From: a virus
IMG/VR virus record: IMGVR_UViG_3300046660_000219
Coordinates: 1 to 64,000 of that record
Length of the DNA: 64,000 bases
Strand: one strand, 5' to 3'
Each line of letters begins with the position of its first letter. Positions within the stretch are counted from its first letter, which is position 1. Of this stretch, positions 42,588 to 51,264 are shown in pieces. The notes under the pieces were generated by a model, which saw only the letters and a program-made list of their open reading frames with translations, ran no database searches and was not told the DNA's origin. The position numbers were made by a program, and so were the translations under genes.

Positions 42588-44417
42588 ATGATTCGAGGTT
42601 TTGGTAGCTACAGCGAGCGTGGCGGTGTTATTCAAGCTAGAGAAACCGCCTCTTCGCAACGGCGCGGCGCTGAGCTTGCCGTGCGTGGTCGCGCTGGTCG
42701 TAATGTTGAGACTGCTAGCGGTGGCGCTGCTGTTTCGTCCATGGGTTTTGGTGGTTTGACCGCCGACGATCTTAGCTTGAGCTACATCGGTGGTTCGGCT
42801 AGTCGTAACACCCAGAACACCTATAGCGCTCCGCCAGAAGTCTACAATTATTACGCTGCCATCTTCCGTGAAGATCATGTGTGTGGTGCGGCTGTGGAGC
42901 TGCGCTCTAACATTCCGTACGCGGCAGGCATGCGCCTGTCTGGTACCAAGGACGCTAGCCGTCTGAAGGTCTATCAAGATACCGTTTCCGCACTCCGCAT
43001 GGAGTCGATGATGGCGCGTATCTCGATCGAGCGTGACGCCATGGGTGCGTTCTTCGGCTCGTTGGATTTCAACGCAGAGAAGAAGACCTTCGACTCCATT
43101 CTACCCTTATCGCGTCTGGACATCACGAAGATCAAGTATCCGCCTGTACACGGTCTTGATCCTGTCGTGGACGTTAAGCCTAGCCAACTCATCATGGATT
43201 TGCTTGCGGATGCTAACGATCCGCGCGTCAAGCCGTTGCTAGACTGTGTTCCGGACTTCCTGAAGACCGCACAAGGCACAAACGGTGTAGCCGTCCCCTC
43301 TAAAAACCTCGTGTGGATCGCACGTCCGCACATCGATCCGCGCTACAATTCTATCTATCACCGCATCCTACCTATTTTCTTGATCGAACGTGCGTTGATG
43401 CGCGGTACCATTGAAGGCGCGCACCGCCGTCAAAAACCTATCCTACACCTAATGCTAGGACAGGGCGAAGAATGGGCTCCTACTCCGGAAGAATTTGACT
43501 TCGTCTCAGGCCTGTTCACTGATGCTGACGCCGACCCGCTTGGCGCTATCGTCGCGACGCGTGACAACATTAGCGTCAACGAAGTGCGCAGCCCACAAGA
43601 CTTCTGGAAAATCACGGACATCTCCGATCAGACGCTTACCTTTAAGCTACGTGCTCTAGGGATTAGCGAAGCCTTCCTGTCGGCCGACGCTTCATTCGCT
43701 AACGCGGACTCTGCCGTTACCGTTTTCATCGAAGGTCTGCGAGCTGAACGTAACCAAGTGGAAAAGCAAGTCTTCTATGACAAGTTGTTTCCGCAAATCG
43801 CCATGGCTAACTCGTTCTTCAAAGGTAAGAAGGGCGCTGCTGGCTCTAACATGTCGCTCAATTCGATTGATGACATCAGCAACCTCGACGTTCCTACCGT
43901 TGAATGGCGGCGTTCGCTCCAACCAGAAGGCGACGGCGCGTACATGGATCTGTTGGCCGCGCTAGAGGCTCACAATGTACCTATTCCGGTGCGTATGTTT
44001 GCTGCTGCGTCCGGCATCGATTTGAATACTCTTTTGGAAGCTTCCGAACAAGACGTCAAGGACCGTAAGGCCATTGCTGATTGGCGGGAGAAAATCAAGG
44101 AATTCCAGCCTGAAGATCCTGCGATGATGGGTGCTGAAGGTGGTGGAGAGTTTGCTAGAGCCTCGCTCTTCGATGCACTGGCGTCGCCTAACTCTCTGCG
44201 TCCGATTGGTGTTCTCAATCGTGATTACGGTGACGTAGAACGGTACGATCATGCACCGCTAGACGGTCGTGGTCATCGCCAACCGGCTTCGAAGAAATGG
44301 AAGCTTGAGAAGCGTGACGAAATACATCGTCTTCTGGCGCGCGTAACCGCGCAAGTGGCGCAAAAAGAGAACTACCACGCCCGCCAACGCGGGCTGTTGG
44401 TCGACGGTCAAGTGTAG
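42588..44417 (+). CDS. Portal protein
   Basis: 609 residues. The central and C-terminal parts follow the portal plan: an IxYxxHRILPxFLIERALMRG stem helix region, FKLRALGISEAFLSADASFA, then SAVTVFIEGLRAERNQVEKQ and VFYDKLFPQIA, which is the crown/stem pattern of HK97- and T4-type portals. A Gly-rich flexible N terminus precedes it. The protein forms the dodecameric vertex through which DNA enters. It marks the head-morphogenesis cluster, with the protease-like gene (53845) downstream. No terminase is in this window. Confidence 0.82.
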   Translation: MIRGFGSYSERGGVIQARETASSQRRGAELAVRGRAGRNVETASGGAAVSSMGFGGLTADDLSLSYIGGSASRNTQNTYSAPPEVYNYYAAIFREDHVCGAAVELRSNIPYAAGMRLSGTKDASRLKVYQDTVSALRMESMMARISIERDAMGAFFGSLDFNAEKKTFDSILPLSRLDITKIKYPPVHGLDPVVDVKPSQLIMDLLADANDPRVKPLLDCVPDFLKTAQGTNGVAVPSKNLVWIARPHIDPRYNSIYHRILPIFLIERALMRGTIEGAHRRQKPILHLMLGQGEEWAPTPEEFDFVSGLFTDADADPLGAIVATRDNISVNEVRSPQDFWKITDISDQTLTFKLRALGISEAFLSADASFANADSAVTVFIEGLRAERNQVEKQVFYDKLFPQIAMANSFFKGKKGAAGSNMSLNSIDDISNLDVPTVEWRRSLQPEGDGAYMDLLAALEAHNVPIPVRMFAAASGIDLNTLLEASEQDVKDRKAIADWREKIKEFQPEDPAMMGAEGGGEFARASLFDALASPNSLRPIGVLNRDYGDVERYDHAPLDGRGHRQPASKKWKLEKRDEIHRLLARVTAQVAQKENYHARQRGLLVDGQV

Positions 44418-44430
44418 GAAGGGTAAGACC

Positions 44431-44700
44431 ATGTCAACCCCCGGTCCTATTCGCTACGTTCTGTTGGCCGATATAGACGCTATGGACGGGGACACTGTGC
44501 CAGTGTTTCTGTCTACCTTTATTAACGAGCACACGTGGGTAAAAGCTGATCGCTGGCAAGCGACGGCTGTACGCGATAAGGCGATGCTGTTCCACAACGA
44601 ATGGACCGCACGCTTCTTCTATTCGCATTGGCTTACTGCTGATGCGCAAGCCACCTTCCGTGTTGCTACCGTGCGACTGCCCGTTAAAGGCCGCGCTTAA
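44431..44700 (+). CDS. Small unknown protein
   Basis: 89 residues, with a leader GGAAGGGTAAG before the ATG. β-rich and basic-ended (VRLPVKGRA). It sits between the portal and the fibre-type gene. Unknown. Confidence 0.65.
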   Translation: MSTPGPIRYVLLADIDAMDGDTVPVFLSTFINEHTWVKADRWQATAVRDKAMLFHNEWTARFFYSHWLTADAQATFRVATVRLPVKGRA

Positions 44701-44718
44701 TCGCAAGGAAATAGTATT

Positions 44719-45084
44719 ATGAGTGTAGCTGTTCTGGTGTCTTCGGACCTAACTAATGCGGGTGGCGCGTTGGTCACTGATACCTTTTCTACTGTCACCG
44801 GTACGACGTATACAGTGCAGTCTACTGACGCCGGCAAGATCTTGCGCTTCACTTCGGCGACGGCTGTAACGGTAACTTTACCAGCATTGACTGCGGGCTT
44901 CAATTGTCTGTGGCGTCAAGTTGGTGCTGGTAAGATTAGTTTCGTCGTAGCTGTGACTGATCCTGTGCAAACCTTGCGCAACACGGACGCTTTTTCAAAG
45001 TCGTCTGGCCAGTACGCCGAGGGCAGTCTGTCCGTGGATCTGGTCACGACTGATTGGTACCTGTCAGGTTCGTGCGGCGCGTAG
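44719..45084 (+). CDS. Fibre-domain protein with shared N-terminal tag
   Basis: 121 residues. MSVAVLVSSDLTNAGG is the most diverged form of the N-terminal tag found on five SGNH proteins downstream (54658 to 61508). The rest is a β-rich domain (YTVQSTDAGKILRFTSATAV, then TVTLPAL), the small fold common in phage tail-fibre proteins. Leader AAGGAAATAGTATTATG resembles those of the tagged genes. It has no hydrolase domain, so it is a tag plus a single fibre module. Confidence 0.72.
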   Translation: MSVAVLVSSDLTNAGGALVTDTFSTVTGTTYTVQSTDAGKILRFTSATAVTVTLPALTAGFNCLWRQVGAGKISFVVAVTDPVQTLRNTDAFSKSSGQYAEGSLSVDLVTTDWYLSGSCGA

Positions 45085-45103
45085 CTGTTATTAGGAAACA
45101 GTA

Positions 45104-45232
45104 ATGAGCAAGCTCGCTAGACGAACGGTGCTTAAGCGTGGTGTACCTGCAAACGCACTGTATAATCGTAGCGGTTCGTTGGTGCTGACCAACAAGACCG
45201 GCTCTCTAATCCTGACCAAAAAGGTAAGCTAA
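45104..45232 (+). CDS. 42-residue peptide MSKL-type, copy 1
   Basis: ATG 45104 to TAA 45232 with AGGAAACAGTA leader. The product begins MSKLARRTVLKRG and is basic and β-prone. It ends 1 nt before the SGNH gene at 45234. A same-length relative occupies the same position before the SGNH gene at 52254. Function unknown; the fixed position suggests a fibre-assembly or coupling peptide. Confidence 0.65.
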   Translation: MSKLARRTVLKRGVPANALYNRSGSLVLTNKTGSLILTKKVS

Positions 45233-45233
45233 C

Positions 45234-46898
45234 ATGGCGAACGCCCGTGGCTATTTGGCCGACTACATTAACGGCCTGACCGGTGACGAGCGTATCGAGG
45301 TTGGCAATGCGCTAGCTGCGATTATCTCCTACGATCCGGCGGCACTGGACCTCTATACCCGCTTCACTTCTGCACCCAATGAGGCGTACAAGCGTGCAAT
45401 CTCAAACCGTATCCGCCTGCTGAAAGAGGCGAGCATTTGGCCCACCATTGACGTCACCTACGCTCTTGCGGCTGCTGATAGCCAAGCAGCGGCGCGTAAC
45501 TGGGTAGCGGACACGAAAAACCTAACGGCTACTGGCTCACCTACCTTTACGGCCAACAAAGGCTTCACGGGTAATGGCACGAGCGCATACCTCGATACCG
45601 GCGTCAATCCTGGTGCTGGCGGCACGAAGGCTACGCAAAATTCAGCGTGCATAAGCTTCTGGTGTTTGTCGCTGCGTAACCCGGACGCTAGTATTACTGT
45701 TGGTGCACGTAACGCCGGCGCAACCTCGTTCATGGACATGAACCCGCGCTTGACGGGCGAGCTGATCCTAGGTCGCCTGAACAACGCTGGCGGTGGTTTA
45801 TTCAACAACACCGTCACGCTAGGCCATTTTACCATTAATCGTCCAAACTCAACGACGATTGAAATCTATCGCGACGGCCAATTGATCGGCTCTAGTACCG
45901 TAGCGTCAACCACGCCGCCTAACGCTAATCTGTTGATCCTGGCGCGACAAGTTGCCGGTGGCGCAGCAGAGTCTTTCTCGTCTGATCAGATCGCTATGGT
46001 TACAATTGGTTCGGCTCTGACCTCGCAACAGGTTGCCGCTCTCTACAAGGCCGATTGCGCCTACCTTGACGCTATTGCAGGTTCTAGCGACCTCATCGCG
46101 GCGTTTGGTGATAGCCTTACGGCTACCGGATCGAGCACCTATCTGGCTACGGCCGGTGGCTTGTTCAGTCCGACGCGTTCACCTGCTAACAATGGTATCG
46201 GTGGGCAGACCAGTACGCAGGTTGCCGCACGTCAAGGTGGTCTACCGGTAAAGCTAACGGTAACTAGCAATCAAATTCCGGCGTCGGGCACTGTTGCAGT
46301 GACAGCTAAGTCCATCGGTGACTACGGCGTCGACGATGGCCCAATCACGGTGAACGGCGCACAAAGTCTGGCTGGTACTTTGGCTGGTATTCCCGGTACG
46401 TTGGCGCGTGATGGTGCTGGCGCGTACACTTTCACGCGTACGGCTTCCGGCTCTATCACCGCATGTCCGCCGAACTCAGTCTTTACTGTCAGTCTTGCGA
46501 TTAACAGTAAGCAGATGACGCAGTGGCTTTGGGTTGGTACGAACTTCACGAGCCGTGCTTCTACCTTGGCTGATGCTGCCGCGATGATTGCGTTCCTGGG
46601 TCATAGTCGCTACCTTATCGTTGGTCCGTTGACCAAGACGACGGACAGTCCTTCCGTGGTCGCGGAAAAGGTTCAAACCAACACGGATCTAGCCGCCTTG
46701 TATGGCTCGAAATTCCGCAACATGTTGTCCATCCTGCAAGCCAGTAACGATGGTTCGGCGAACGACCTTGCGGACGTCGCCGCCGGCTATACGCCGCGTT
46801 CGCTTCGTGTGGATGAAGTTCACCTTACCACTACTGCTAATAACACTATCGTTGCCCCTACGATGTACAACGCGCATCTGGCCAACGGTTATGCTTAA
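45234..46898 (+). CDS. Lectin-domain plus SGNH-hydrolase adhesin
   Basis: 554 residues. The ~60-residue helical N terminus lacks the tag. Residues ~90-280 look like a LamG/ConA-type lectin sandwich (ISFWCLSLRNPD...IEIYRDGQLIGSST). From ~285 an SGNH domain starts with AFGDSLTATGSS (catalytic Ser), and the C terminus has DEVHLTTTANN (Asp-His pair). About 100 residues between hold an extra β insertion. The likely role is binding and de-acetylating surface polysaccharide. Confidence 0.78.
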   Translation: MANARGYLADYINGLTGDERIEVGNALAAIISYDPAALDLYTRFTSAPNEAYKRAISNRIRLLKEASIWPTIDVTYALAAADSQAAARNWVADTKNLTATGSPTFTANKGFTGNGTSAYLDTGVNPGAGGTKATQNSACISFWCLSLRNPDASITVGARNAGATSFMDMNPRLTGELILGRLNNAGGGLFNNTVTLGHFTINRPNSTTIEIYRDGQLIGSSTVASTTPPNANLLILARQVAGGAAESFSSDQIAMVTIGSALTSQQVAALYKADCAYLDAIAGSSDLIAAFGDSLTATGSSTYLATAGGLFSPTRSPANNGIGGQTSTQVAARQGGLPVKLTVTSNQIPASGTVAVTAKSIGDYGVDDGPITVNGAQSLAGTLAGIPGTLARDGAGAYTFTRTASGSITACPPNSVFTVSLAINSKQMTQWLWVGTNFTSRASTLADAAAMIAFLGHSRYLIVGPLTKTTDSPSVVAEKVQTNTDLAALYGSKFRNMLSILQASNDGSANDLADVAAGYTPRSLRVDEVHLTTTANNTIVAPTMYNAHLANGYA

Positions 46899-46925
46899 TA
46901 GTAGAATCGAGGTTGCACCAACCTT

Positions 46926-46935
46926 GGTAATTTAG
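46926..46935 (+). promoter_or_regulatory. Promoter-like box GGTAATTTAG
   Basis: It is followed by a perfect TGGCCCCG/CGGGGCCA stem (46949-46978) and then ATG 47017. Confidence 0.5.
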
Positions 46936-46948
46936 TGCATGCAAGACG

Positions 46949-46978
46949 TGGCCCCGTTGCTTCATTGCTTCGGGGCCA
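46949..46978 (+). other. Leader stem-loop
   Basis: TGGCCCCG / CGGGGCCA, 14-nt loop, then ATTGTC; not a clear T-run. Between the promoter-like box and the methyltransferase start. Confidence 0.55.
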
Positions 46979-47016
46979 TTGTCGTATCCAGATTATCATT
47001 TGCGGTGGGACAACAC

Positions 47017-47790
47017 ATGGGGCGTAGGTCCAACTTCAAGCGCCATCCGCGCGACCTGTATAAGACGTGCGACATACGCGCCATCATACCTTTGTTGCCA
47101 CATATCAAACACGTTTCTGTTTACGCGGAAACGTGCGCAGGCGACTCCGATCTGGTGCGCCTGTTGCTACCACATGGCAAGCGACCAATTGCGCAGTACG
47201 ACATCGTTCCACTAAATAGAAGTGTAGAGCGACGGGACGCGTTCTCGCTTACTCGTGCTGATATGCGTGGCTGTGGTACTATTATCACCAATCCGCCGTG
47301 GGATAGGAAGCTGTTACATCCGCTGATAATGCACTTCCTGTCGCTGGGCGTGGACGTGTGGTTGCTGTTTGACGCGGCATGGTGTCAGACTTTGCAATCC
47401 GTGCCGTTTATGCCATACTGTCGCAAGGTGGTAGCAGTCGGTCGGGTCTGTTGGTTTCCCAAGACCAAACAGACCGGCAAAGAAGATGCTAGCTGGTACC
47501 ATTTCTCACCGTACAATGTCGGCGAAGACACCCTGTTCTTTGGCCGTATACCTTCCGACGCCATAAAGGGACAACATGGCTCGCACCTACAGTTTCAAGA
47601 CGAAAGCCGAGGCCGCAAGGTTCAAGCCCACGTACGAGGCGGCCAACAACGCCTTCCACAACGGCGACAGCATAATGCTGGACTCGGACTTCGAAGCCCT
47701 CAAAGAAGCGCTGCTGCCGTGGTATCCGGAAATAGAAAGCCACATCGGCGCAACGCAAAACGCTTCAGCACGCATGGTGCCTCTGCCTAA
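47017..47790 (+). CDS. Amino-methyltransferase-like protein with overlapping tail
   Basis: 257 residues from ATG 47017 (GTGGG upstream). SVYAETCAGDSDLV is the SAM-binding strand/loop, and TIITNPPWDRK carries the NPPW (NPPY-type) catalytic motif of N6-adenine/N4-cytosine methyltransferases. WYHFSP follows the usual C-terminal aromatic. No target-recognition domain is obvious. The last ~70 residues overlap the ligase gene by 215 nt in another frame and are Arg/Gln-rich low complexity, so they are probably an accidental extension rather than a domain. Confidence 0.72.
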   Translation: MGRRSNFKRHPRDLYKTCDIRAIIPLLPHIKHVSVYAETCAGDSDLVRLLLPHGKRPIAQYDIVPLNRSVERRDAFSLTRADMRGCGTIITNPPWDRKLLHPLIMHFLSLGVDVWLLFDAAWCQTLQSVPFMPYCRKVVAVGRVCWFPKTKQTGKEDASWYHFSPYNVGEDTLFFGRIPSDAIKGQHGSHLQFQDESRGRKVQAHVRGGQQRLPQRRQHNAGLGLRSPQRSAAAVVSGNRKPHRRNAKRFSTHGASA

Positions 47791-49429
47791 TGCGATGACC
47801 AGTCAGGTTAAGGCGCGCAAAGATACGATTCACAAGTACGTGGATCGCATCGGACCTGACACCCACGGTTCAGCCAAAGCCGATGGCTCATCGTTGCAGA
47901 TCGTCAACGTCAAAGGCGTCAAGAAATTGTACTCTAGAGGTGACGCCAAGACCAATACCGGTCAAGACGTTAGCCATCTAATACCATTGTTGAAGATTGG
48001 TGAATGTCCGCCCGGTTACGCGATCCGCTTTGAGTGCGTGCTGACACGCGCGGCCTTTGAGCAAGTAAAAGTCATCACCAAGGGTAAGCGCATCAAGGAT
48101 TACACAGCGGCGCGTAACGTGGCGTCCAGTGGGATCGTCAACAACTCCCGCCCAGACCCTGCGATAGTTGCTCTCGCGTCTTGCCCGGCTTTTACTATTT
48201 ACAAGCCGAAGATGACGCCGCGCCAAGCCTTCGCCAGACTAGTTGAGCTGGGTTGGGAAGTGCCGCTCAATCAACCAATCACCGATCTGTCCCCTAGAGC
48301 ACTAACCCTATTGCTGAAGACGTGGGAGCGTACCGTTCCGTACGACATCGACGGTATCGTGCTGTCAAAGAACGTGCACGAAGCGCCAGTAGCCGGTAGC
48401 AATCCGCACCACAGCGTTGCGTTCAAGGTAGATAAGCCGCCACAAAAGGTAGTTGTCAGCAAGGTTGTTTGGGAGGCTTCACAATATGGTAGACTCAAAC
48501 CAGTCGCCCATTTCGTTACACCCGTCAACCTCAACGGAGCCGAGGTCAGTAAAGCCACCGCTCACGACGCAAGAATGGTTCGCACTAAACGTATTGGGCC
48601 AGGAGCAGAAATCTTCATTATTCGGTCCGGGGAAGTTATTCCGAAGATCGTCGGTGTAGCCAAGCCTGCACTTAAAGCGTCGTTCCCTAAAAAGGGTACG
48701 TACACGTGGAACGGTGCGAACATCGAGGCAGTGGGTGACAACTACCGGGCCGAGATCCTGACCCGTCAGCGTGTAGCGTTCTTCGCCGACATCGGCGTGC
48801 TTGGCCTAGGCGAGTCCGTGGCGTCCAAGCTGACGGCCCTGTCGATCCCAGAAATCGCCCGCAAGAGCCCGATTGAGCTACGGGCGCTGGGTGTGGGCCA
48901 AGCGGACTCAGTAAAGCTCCCAGCGGCCATTAAAAAGGCCCTGGAGACGACCTCCATGCCACGGCTCATGGCCGCGTCGTCGGTGTTTGGTTCTGGGTTC
49001 GGTCTGACCAAGGCCAATGCTGTGTGGGCTGTGCTAAAAGGTAACCCACCTAAAACCCGCGCGGAGCTTGTCGAACGCGTGGTCGCGCTGCATGGCTTCT
49101 CCAAGGTATCCGCTGAGTCGTTCGCCGCACGTTATGCGCAGTGGCTAAAGTTCCTCAAGGACTTACCCTTTAAACCGATCGTATCTGGCGGCTCTGGTAA
49201 ATTGGTCGGTAAGCTGTATGCGTTTTCCGAGTTCCGCGACAAGGAGCTGGAGAACTTCATCATAGACCAGGGTGGTCAAGTTAAAGGTAGCGTATCGAAA
49301 GCAACAACTGCTGTGTTCGCCCCTCCCGGTGCTAACAGCACTAAAGCGCAAAAGGCTAGATTGCTACAGGTGCCAATCGTACCGCCTAGCCAAGCGCGCG
49401 ACTTTATCGGGTATGAGCCTAAACCATAG
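47576..49429 (+). CDS. NAD+-dependent DNA ligase (LigA-type)
   Basis: 617 residues. KADG with active-site Lys101, then YSRGDAKTNTGQDVSHLIP (motif III region), DGIVLS and VAFKVDKPP (motifs IV-V), EIFIIRSGEVIPKI (OB domain), HhH-type helices (~405-530) and a C-terminal BRCT domain (~545-617). It seals nicks at Okazaki and recombination sites. Two departures from cellular LigA: the four-Cys zinc finger between the OB and HhH regions is missing, and the N-terminal Ia domain is short. Start ATG 47576 follows AAAGGGAC. It lies in the fibre region, far from the other replication genes. Confidence 0.9.
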   Translation: MARTYSFKTKAEAARFKPTYEAANNAFHNGDSIMLDSDFEALKEALLPWYPEIESHIGATQNASARMVPLPNAMTSQVKARKDTIHKYVDRIGPDTHGSAKADGSSLQIVNVKGVKKLYSRGDAKTNTGQDVSHLIPLLKIGECPPGYAIRFECVLTRAAFEQVKVITKGKRIKDYTAARNVASSGIVNNSRPDPAIVALASCPAFTIYKPKMTPRQAFARLVELGWEVPLNQPITDLSPRALTLLLKTWERTVPYDIDGIVLSKNVHEAPVAGSNPHHSVAFKVDKPPQKVVVSKVVWEASQYGRLKPVAHFVTPVNLNGAEVSKATAHDARMVRTKRIGPGAEIFIIRSGEVIPKIVGVAKPALKASFPKKGTYTWNGANIEAVGDNYRAEILTRQRVAFFADIGVLGLGESVASKLTALSIPEIARKSPIELRALGVGQADSVKLPAAIKKALETTSMPRLMAASSVFGSGFGLTKANAVWAVLKGNPPKTRAELVERVVALHGFSKVSAESFAARYAQWLKFLKDLPFKPIVSGGSGKLVGKLYAFSEFRDKELENFIIDQGGQVKGSVSKATTAVFAPPGANSTKAQKARLLQVPIVPPSQARDFIGYEPKP

Positions 49430-49440
49430 CCTAACCTTCG

Positions 49441-49450
49441 GCTAATTTAC
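49441..49450 (+). promoter_or_regulatory. Promoter-like box GCTAATTTAC
   Basis: Perfect match to the consensus box, 11 nt after the ligase stop. The hairpin with T-run at 49460 comes right after, which would put a terminator-like stem in the leader of ATG 49582. Confidence 0.55.
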
Positions 49451-49459
49451 TATTGAGCA

Positions 49460-49494
49460 AGCGCGCTGGGTTCACCGCTCAGCGCGCTTTTTTG
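49460..49494 (+). terminator. Rho-independent terminator or leader attenuator
   Basis: AGCGCGCTG / CAGCGCGCT (9 bp) followed by TTTTTT. It would end ligase transcripts. If the box at 49441 is a promoter, it could also attenuate its transcripts. Confidence 0.85.
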
Positions 49495-49581
49495 TTGTCT
49501 AAATCACAGGCAAAATAGTATAGTGCTTGCTAGTCACGGCCAGACTGAGCCTATACTTAAGCCATCACTATGGGACGAATA

Positions 49582-50136
49582 ATGAGCTACGTAAGAGACA
49601 TAACAGAACGCACCATGCACGAGATAGCTGACCATTTTGGGCCTAAGCCCTTGACGCAAACTGATCTGGCTAACTATTGGAACGCCAGTGCTGTTGCGCC
49701 GCGAAAGGCTATGAAGCTGGACGTTACCGCGCGCCTAGCGCAAACAGGTGAGAAGGTCGTTACTACTATTAACGGTAAGGTGGAGACGGTAAATATCGCC
49801 AAGACTGAAAGCGTCGTAGTACGCAATCAAACAGGCGAAGAGTATATTCTGCCGTACTCTACCTTTAAAGATCAATACAGCGGACCACCAGTTAATGGAA
49901 CCTATCAGGAATACGAAAGCATCGGCTTCCGCTATGTCATGCCGTACGATGGCAACGCTACGCAGCTAGAGGCGTCGTGGGGTGAATTGCAGACGTTAGA
50001 GCCCGGCGACATGCTAGGTTGCCTGACTTCTGGTCCTAACGGTGACATCTACCGTATCGCCTACGACGCCTGGAAAGACGGTTACAGTTTCATCGATGAC
50101 GGAACTACCGACCCGCGCCTTAAGCTTACGGTCTAG
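49582..50136 (+). CDS. Unknown protein with MSxVxDI N-terminal tag
   Basis: 184 residues from ATG 49582 (GGGACGAATA upstream). The first 20 residues (MSYVRDITERTMHEIADHF) match those of the Nudix-like protein at 50675. The rest is β-rich with an acidic C terminus. Function unknown; possibly a cargo or targeting peptide on different bodies. Confidence 0.7.
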   Translation: MSYVRDITERTMHEIADHFGPKPLTQTDLANYWNASAVAPRKAMKLDVTARLAQTGEKVVTTINGKVETVNIAKTESVVVRNQTGEEYILPYSTFKDQYSGPPVNGTYQEYESIGFRYVMPYDGNATQLEASWGELQTLEPGDMLGCLTSGPNGDIYRIAYDAWKDGYSFIDDGTTDPRLKLTV

Positions 50137-50147
50137 GAGCTTTATAG

Positions 50148-50663
50148 ATGAGCCACGTAGCTGCCAGACTCTCGCGCCTGTTTGCAGAATTCGCTCAACA
50201 AACCAGAGTTCAGCATGTGGTTATTGACGCCAAAAATGGTATGGGTGCGACGCCTAACGGCGCTGACATCGATTACTTTGGCGTCCAAGTTCGTATGAAG
50301 CCTCTTGTGTTTTTGGATCTAGCAGACAAGCTACGAGGCGGTGCACAACGCATTGCAGCTATAGCTAATAAAATCGAAGAAGGTGCTCCCATAGCACCAC
50401 CATTTCTTACTATTATGGTGCCGAGTAATTGGCGGGACGCTGATTTTTCCGGTGTGCTACCAAAGATCGTTGGACATGACGGTCGCCATAGAATGCGTGC
50501 TGTCGCGCAAGTATTTGGCCCAGAGCCTATACCAGTCAATCTTTTTCTAAAGTCGCCCGATCGTCAATGGCGGGGGTCTAACATTACGCCAGATGTTCTT
50601 GATCACCTTAGAAAGGGTATGATCGAGCAAGATGGTTCCCGTGTTGTACAAGATGCGTTCTAA
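50148..50663 (+). CDS. ParB/Srx-like fold protein
   Basis: 171 residues. IVGHDGRHRMRAVAQVFGPE resembles the xGxHRxxAxxxxG motif of ParB-N/sulfiredoxin-like domains, which bind nucleotides. Strands before it (PLVFLDLADKL, PFLTIMVPSNW) suit that fold. Whether it acts as a nuclease, kinase-like enzyme or DNA-binding factor is unknown. It lies between the two MSxVxDI-tagged genes and starts MSHVAARLSRLF, perhaps a weak tag. Confidence 0.55.
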   Translation: MSHVAARLSRLFAEFAQQTRVQHVVIDAKNGMGATPNGADIDYFGVQVRMKPLVFLDLADKLRGGAQRIAAIANKIEEGAPIAPPFLTIMVPSNWRDADFSGVLPKIVGHDGRHRMRAVAQVFGPEPIPVNLFLKSPDRQWRGSNITPDVLDHLRKGMIEQDGSRVVQDAF

Positions 50664-50674
50664 GGAAACAAGCC

Positions 50675-51202
50675 ATGAGCTTCGTCAAAGATATAGCAGA
50701 TAAAACCTTACGGGAAGTGGCTAATGCTTTTCCACTCGCGCACAGCCCGCACTACATCTATGACCCTGTAAATAGTTATCAGAGTGGCGCGGCTGCTGGT
50801 GCTTTTCTGTACTCGCAGGATCGCGGTAACTTCTGCCTTCTTCAACGTGGGCACGCCGGTGATCAATCCGGTACATGGGGCACGGCTGGCGGTTTATTAA
50901 ATCCAGGTGAATCAGAGGCCGATGCAATACCGCGTCTCCTGAAAAGCACTATTGGCTATATCGGTGAAATTGTAGCCCTGGTTCCCATCTACATTTACCA
51001 GCGTGCTGCTTTTACATACGAAACTTTCGCGGCTGTCGTGCGTGAAGAATTCGTACCAGATTTAACACCCGATATTACAGGTTTCCGGTGGGATAAATTC
51101 GGCCGCTGGCCTGATCCGTTGCACTACGGTTGGCAGGCGGTAATGGATGACAAAACTGCCTATGAGCGTGTGATGCAAGTAGACATCACTTACGGCCTGT
51201 AA
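50675..51202 (+). CDS. Degenerate Nudix-fold protein with MSxVxDI N-terminal tag
   Basis: 175 residues. GGLLNPGESEADAIPRLLKSTIG fits the Nudix box GGxxExGE...A..RExxEE only in its first half: the REUxEE catalytic glutamates are RLLKST here, so hydrolase activity is unlikely. N-terminal MSFVKDIADKTLREVANAF matches the protein at 49582. It may bind a nucleotide ligand rather than cleave it. Confidence 0.62.
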   Translation: MSFVKDIADKTLREVANAFPLAHSPHYIYDPVNSYQSGAAAGAFLYSQDRGNFCLLQRGHAGDQSGTWGTAGGLLNPGESEADAIPRLLKSTIGYIGEIVALVPIYIYQRAAFTYETFAAVVREEFVPDLTPDITGFRWDKFGRWPDPLHYGWQAVMDDKTAYERVMQVDITYGL

Positions 51203-51225
51203 CGATAATACTAGATCAGTATCCG

Positions 51226-51235
51226 CCTAATTTAA
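51226..51235 (+). promoter_or_regulatory. Promoter-like box CCTAATTTAA
   Basis: In a 62-nt gap, about 30 nt before ATG 51265. Confidence 0.45.
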
Positions 51236-51264
51236 GTACTGAATAGCCCTAAGAGGAATACACC

